A DNA stretch of 9,076 nucleotides from DASPSR01 sp035516175 (GTDB lineage Bacteria > Nitrospirota > UBA9217): contig DATJAO010000050.1 of the NCBI GenBank assembly GCA_035516175.1, positions 1 to 9,076 on the forward strand, given 5' to 3'. Below the pieces are notes generated by a model. The model did not search any database and was not told where the DNA came from. It saw nothing but the letters and a program-made list of their open reading frames with translations. Each line of letters begins with the position of its first letter. Within the stretch, counting starts at the first letter, position 1. Positions 6,214 through 9,076 of the stretch are shown piece by piece. The position numbers were made by a program, and so were the translations under genes.

Positions 6214-7212
6214 ATGAGTGCAGAGAAAACCGACATCACCGTCCTTCGCGACAAAATCCTGAAGCTCAAGAAAGACCTGAACGCCGTCATCCTCGCGCAT
6301 AATTACCAGCGCCCGGAGGTCCAGGACATCGCCGACATTACCGGCGACTCGCTCGAACTCTCGCGGGCAGCAGCGAAGACCGACTACCACGTGATCGTGT
6401 TCTGCGGGGTTCATTTCATGGCCGAAAGCGCCTCGATCCTCTCTCCGGATAAGACAGTCCTGCTCCCCGAGATCAGTGCAGGCTGCCCAATGGCCGACAT
6501 GATCACCGTCGAAGGCCCGCGCAAGACGCGGAGGGAGTTCTACTCGGATGTCCTCGGCATTACTTTCGAGTTTGCCGACGAGTTCACGCTCCGGGACATG
6601 AAGAAAAAATACCCCGGCGCACCTGTGGTCGCCTATGTGAACACCTCGGCCGCGGTCAAGGCCGAAAGCGACATCTGCTGCACCTCTTCCAATGTGGTAA
6701 GGGTCGTGGAGTCACTTAAGGAAGACACGGTCATCTGCGTCCCGGACCGGAACCTTTCGGCCTATGCCGCAAAAAGGACGAAGAAGAAGATCATTTCCTG
6801 GGACGGGTTCTGCAACGTGCACATGGCGCATCTTGATATTGAAGACGTTAAGAGGGCGAAGGCAGAGCATCCTGAAGCCGTCCTCGTGGTCCATCCGGAA
6901 TGTCCTCCCGCGGTGCAGGACATGGCGGATATCATCACGAGCACCTCAGGCATGCTCCGCTTTTGCAAGGAATCGGATCGCAAGGAATTCATCATCGGCA
7001 CCGAGGAAGGCCTGCTCCACCGGCTCAGGAAGGACAGCCCGGATAAGCGCTTCTACGTCCTGAACAACAAGATGGTCTGCCCCAACATGAAGCGGACCAG
7101 GCTCCAGAGCGTGCAGACGGCCATGGAGAAGATGCAGTATGTGATCAAGGTGCCCGAAGATATCCGCATACCGGCCAAGCGGGCGCTGGACCGTATGCTG
7201 GAGATCAAGTGA
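6214..7212 (+). CDS. nadA: Quinolinate synthase NadA
   Basis: NadA condenses iminoaspartate with dihydroxyacetone phosphate to quinolinate, a step of de novo NAD synthesis, using a [4Fe-4S] cluster. The 332 residues show LAHNYQRPEVQDIADITGDS (27-46), FCGVHFMAE (63-71), AGCPMADM with cluster cysteine C91, VNTSAAVKAESDICCTSSN (142-160), VPDRNL (176-181), WDGFC with C200, HPECP, STSGM, GTEEGLLHRL and VCPNM with C289. The three cluster cysteines (C91, C200, C289) are all present. Compared with the Geobacter-type NadA as I remember it, about 24 residues (101-124) appear inserted between MITVE and LRDMKKKYPG. The ATG at 6214 matches the family N-terminus; an in-frame TGA at 6175 rules out an upstream ATG. 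There is no Shine-Dalgarno. No nadB or nadC lies in the window. rmuC follows after 82 bases. Confidence 0.96.
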   Translation: MSAEKTDITVLRDKILKLKKDLNAVILAHNYQRPEVQDIADITGDSLELSRAAAKTDYHVIVFCGVHFMAESASILSPDKTVLLPEISAGCPMADMITVEGPRKTRREFYSDVLGITFEFADEFTLRDMKKKYPGAPVVAYVNTSAAVKAESDICCTSSNVVRVVESLKEDTVICVPDRNLSAYAAKRTKKKIISWDGFCNVHMAHLDIEDVKRAKAEHPEAVLVVHPECPPAVQDMADIITSTSGMLRFCKESDRKEFIIGTEEGLLHRLRKDSPDKRFYVLNNKMVCPNMKRTRLQSVQTAMEKMQYVIKVPEDIRIPAKRALDRMLEIK

Positions 7213-7282
7213 CGTGCAGAGGTCAAGGTCAGGAATGACGCAGGTGGCAAGCATTCCTTGTCCTCAGCCTTAACCTCATCCT

Positions 7283-7287
7283 AAAGG
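7283..7287 (+). promoter_or_regulatory. Ribosome-binding site of the rmuC-family gene
   Basis: AAAGG, 7 bases before the ATG at 7295. The 82-base gap after nadA shows no convincing promoter or terminator, so cotranscription with nadA is possible. Confidence 0.55.
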
Positions 7288-7294
7288 TATTTTC

Positions 7295-8398
7295 ATGCTG
7301 ACAGCTATTCTCATACTTCTTGCCGCTGTTCTTGTAATCCTGATCTGGTTTATCCTCCAGTCCCAGAAGAAGACCGCTGACCCGACTTTGAATCTGATGC
7401 AGCAGGAGGTGCAGTCCCTCCGGGGCCAGCTTACCGAGGCCATGCAGAAGAGTCAGGAGACTGTAAACCAGCAGCTCGGCCAGATCACGATGCAGGTGAA
7501 CACCCAGCTTGGCCAGGTGACCCAGCAGCTCCAGAAATCGACGGGGGATCTCAACACGCGCTTGGACAACGCCGCGCGTGTTGTGCAGGAAGTAAGCAAG
7601 GGGCTCGGCAGCCTGAGCGAGGCCACGAAAAAAGTGTTCGATGTTGGGAAAGACATTGCGAGCCTGCAGGAGATCCTGCGCTCACCCAAGCTGCGCGGCG
7701 GTCTCGGCGAGCTCTTTCTCGGCGATCTCCTGTCCCAGATATTCCCGCTTGCCTACTTTACGCTTCAGCACAAATTCAAGAGCGGCGAGATCGTTGATGC
7801 GGTCATCCGGCTCGGACACGGCCTCGTGCCCGTGGACGCCAAATTTCCTCTTGAAAACTTCAGGCGCGTCGTTGAAACGGCATCGGAAGATGAACGAAAG
7901 GCCGCAAAGAAGAAGTTCATCGCCGATGTGAAGAAGCATATCGACGCAATCGCTTCAAAATACATCCTGCCCGATGAAGGTACCTTCGATTTTGCGCTCA
8001 TGTACATCCCTGCAGAAAACGTATACTATGAGCTCATTATCAGGGATGAAGTCGTGGACACGGACAAGGCTCTCCTGAACTACGCCTTCGCCAAACGGGT
8101 GATCCCGGTCTCGCCAAACAGTTTCTATGCCTACCTCCAGACAATCCTACTTGGCCTCAAGGGCTTGCACATCGAGGAGCAGGCGCAGGAAATCCTGAAA
8201 GATCTTGCCAGGCTTACCGGCGACTTCGAGCGATTTAAAGCTGATTTCGAAGTGGTGGGCAAGCACCTGACGAACACGAAGACCAAGTATGACGAGGCGG
8301 ACAAGCGGCTTGACAGGTTCGGCGACCAGCTCCAGTCTTTATGTGGCGCCGAATCTCGAACGCTTATCGAGGAAGGAAAAGAAAAGCTGCCCCTCTGA
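7295..8398 (+). CDS. rmuC: RmuC-family protein (membrane-anchored, nuclease-fold)
   Basis: RmuC proteins carry a restriction-endonuclease-like fold; in E. coli, loss of rmuC raises inversion at short inverted repeats. This copy has 367 residues (E. coli about 475), the shorter form without the long C-terminal extension. An N-terminal membrane helix (about 3-21) is followed by a coiled coil (about 33-125). Within it, 11-residue units are visible: QQLGQITMQVN (59-69), TQLGQVTQQLQ (70-80), KSTGDLNTRLD (81-91). The conserved domain begins with LRSPKLRGGLGELFL (128-142) and contains VDAVIRL (167-173) and LVPVDAKFPLENFRR (177-191). E139, D168, D181 and K183 fit a PD-(D/E)xK-like active site. Later motifs are FALMYIPAENVYYE and VIPVSPNSFYAYLQT. 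The domain call is firm; the biochemical role is known only by family. Confidence 0.94.
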   Translation: MLTAILILLAAVLVILIWFILQSQKKTADPTLNLMQQEVQSLRGQLTEAMQKSQETVNQQLGQITMQVNTQLGQVTQQLQKSTGDLNTRLDNAARVVQEVSKGLGSLSEATKKVFDVGKDIASLQEILRSPKLRGGLGELFLGDLLSQIFPLAYFTLQHKFKSGEIVDAVIRLGHGLVPVDAKFPLENFRRVVETASEDERKAAKKKFIADVKKHIDAIASKYILPDEGTFDFALMYIPAENVYYELIIRDEVVDTDKALLNYAFAKRVIPVSPNSFYAYLQTILLGLKGLHIEEQAQEILKDLARLTGDFERFKADFEVVGKHLTNTKTKYDEADKRLDRFGDQLQSLCGAESRTLIEEGKEKLPL

Positions 8399-8716
8399 CG
8401 TACATGGCCTCGAGGAGGACAGCGCGAAAAAATTATTGACGTTCTGAAGTCAGTGATTATGTTCTGAATGGCCGCCAGCGATAACATAGCGAGCCTGTGA
8501 ATTACCCGTGTACGCCACGAAGACGGGATCCTCTATCGTAGGATGCATCTATCCTTGTTTGGGCGTTCCTGCACGATGTCCCGTTAATCATATCCCAATA
8601 AGTGCAAGAACGATCTCCTCATGACCAAGACCGGGCCGTAACTCTCTCCCTTTCTCTTCCGGCTTGAGCGCTCCATAAAAATGTGATCAACGAAAAAGCG
8701 GTTCAATGGACAACTG

Positions 8717-8753
8717 CTATTTTAAATAGAATATAGTTTTTTGATAAAAACTA
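8717..8753. repeat. Two adjacent AT-rich inverted repeats
   Basis: CTATTT-T-AAATAG (8717-8729, perfect 6-base arms) is followed by TAGTTTTT-TGAT-AAAAACTA (8734-8753, perfect 8-base arms with a 4-base loop). They lie just downstream of the tatA terminator in the direction of tatA transcription. They may be a secondary transcription stop or a protein-binding site; neither is followed by a convincing long T run. Confidence 0.4.
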
Positions 8754-8780
8754 GATCAAAAGAGCGCGAGGAGCGTGCAG

Positions 8781-8825
8781 AAAACAAAAGGACATGAAGA
8801 AACGGTTTACGTTTTTTCATGTCCT
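8781..8825 (-). terminator. Intrinsic terminator of tatA
   Basis: A 16-base-pair stem (arms 8789-8804 and 8810-8825, one G-U pair) with a 5-base loop is followed on the minus strand by TTTGTTTT (8788-8781). It begins 29 bases after the tatA stop codon. The T run is only on the minus-strand side, so it acts mainly on tatA rather than on rmuC. Confidence 0.88.
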
Positions 8826-8854
8826 GGGGTGGTTTTATGATTAGAGAGAACGGG

Positions 8855-9040
8855 CTATGCCTTTTTTTCTTCCTTATGTTCTATGGCCGTGGCGTTCTGT
8901 TCATCCTTCATGGCCTTCTTAAAAGCTTTGATACTCTTTCCGAGTCCTTCTCCAAGTTCGGGAAGTTTCCCCGGGCCGAAAATAATGAGCACGATAAACA
9001 ATATCAAGATTAAATGCATTGGCTGAAAAAGTCCTTCCAT
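8855..9040 (-). CDS. tatA: Sec-independent translocase subunit TatA
   Basis: TatA forms the pore-like assembly of the twin-arginine translocase, which exports folded proteins across the inner membrane. The 61-residue product has a short periplasmic N-terminus, a membrane helix (about 5-20), the family hinge F21-G22-P23 followed by GKLPELGEGLGKSIKAFK as amphipathic helix (24-43), and a short charged tail (KDEQ...KEEKKA). The length is at the short end for TatA. The N-terminal LFQPMHLILIL, without the polar residue and longer helix of TatB, favours TatA/TatE over TatB. ATG at 9040 has an excellent AAAGGAGG ribosome-binding site with 8-base spacing. It appears monocistronic, with a terminator 29 bases downstream. 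tatB and tatC are not in the window. Confidence 0.95.
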   Translation of the reverse strand: MEGLFQPMHLILILFIVLIIFGPGKLPELGEGLGKSIKAFKKAMKDEQNATAIEHKEEKKA

Positions 9041-9048
9041 GGGTCACC

Positions 9049-9056
9049 CCTCCTTT
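9049..9056 (-). promoter_or_regulatory. Strong ribosome-binding site of tatA
   Basis: AAAGGAGG on the minus strand, 8 bases before the ATG, is close to the perfect anti-16S complement and suggests high translation. Confidence 0.85.
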
Positions 9057-9065
9057 ATGTTGTTG

Positions 9066-9071
9066 ATTATA
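9066..9071 (-). promoter_or_regulatory. -10 box of the tatA promoter
   Basis: A perfect TATAAT on the minus strand lies 25 bases before the ATG, predicting a start near 9059 and a leader of about 19 bases. The matching -35 would lie beyond the right edge and cannot be seen. Confidence 0.5.
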
Positions 9072-9076
9072 AACTA

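Larger units (their letters stand above)
8399..8854. other. Gene-free convergent region between rmuC and tatA
   Basis: Both flanking genes end here. No protein-coding frame stands out on either strand. Visible structure consists of a GTTCTGAA direct repeat 20 bases apart (8441 and 8461), a pyrimidine run (8642-8660), two AT-rich dyads (8717-8753) and the tatA terminator (8781-8825). No clear intrinsic terminator for rmuC was found. A small non-coding RNA cannot be excluded. Confidence 0.6.

Noticed and set aside
7231..7258. Inverted repeat AGGAATG...CATTCCT between nadA and rmuC
   Set aside because: A 7-base stem with a 14-base loop and no T run is too weak for a terminator; the flanks do not extend the pairing.
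8441..8468. Direct repeat GTTCTGAA twice, 20 bases apart, after rmuC
   Set aside because: Two short copies in a gene-free stretch with no neighbouring promoter target; chance is a sufficient explanation.
8642..8660. 19-base pyrimidine run as a possible triplex-forming tract
   Set aside because: Too short and lacking mirror symmetry.
1..9076. CRISPR array, IS element, tRNA or rRNA
   Set aside because: No regularly spaced repeats, transposase motifs, terminal inverted repeats, tRNA cloverleaf or rRNA sequence were seen on either strand.

Overview
The window looks like a piece of chromosome from a diderm (Gram-negative) bacterium. GC content is moderate to high, and every recognised gene is core or sensory. 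The best guess is an uncultured lineage near Desulfobacterota (former Deltaproteobacteria) or Nitrospirota. The reasons are the style of the REC-PAS-kinase proteins, a response regulator tail with two CxxC pairs, a NadA of the Geobacter-like type, and a short TatA beginning MEGLFQPMHL. This placement is inference. No rRNA, tRNA, IS element, integrase or CRISPR array was seen.

Left part (1-5745, all minus strand). Read in the direction of transcription, there is a promoter near 5716-5745 and then a four-gene His-Asp signalling cluster. It holds a membrane-bound dCache-HAMP histidine kinase (5671-3794), a single-domain Rcp1-like response regulator (3723-3292), a soluble REC-PAS-histidine kinase (3194-1740), and a response regulator with a short tail carrying two CxxC pairs (1552-935). 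None has a DNA-binding or c-di-GMP output domain, so the cluster probably signals through protein contacts or phosphotransfer. Downstream lies the ribosome-assembly GTPase gene era (749 to beyond the left edge), probably from its own promoter.

Middle (5672-6213). This 542-base divergent intergenic region separates the sensor kinase from nadA. It holds promoters for both sides, possible operator dyads and one doubtful small membrane-protein ORF.

Right part. nadA (quinolinate synthase, NAD biosynthesis) and an rmuC-family gene run on the plus strand, 82 bases apart and possibly cotranscribed. A gene-free stretch of about 450 bases follows, where convergent 3' ends meet. Next comes tatA (twin-arginine export) on the minus strand, with a strong ribosome-binding site, a perfect -10 hexamer and a clear intrinsic terminator.

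Points of most interest: the two-CxxC response regulator tail and the output-less signalling cluster; era and nadA, which both lack a Shine-Dalgarno and have a -10-like box only 7-10 bases before the ATG, as expected for leaderless mRNAs; and an apparent insertion of about 24 residues in NadA just after its first cluster cysteine. I found no clearly new multi-gene defence or mobile system.
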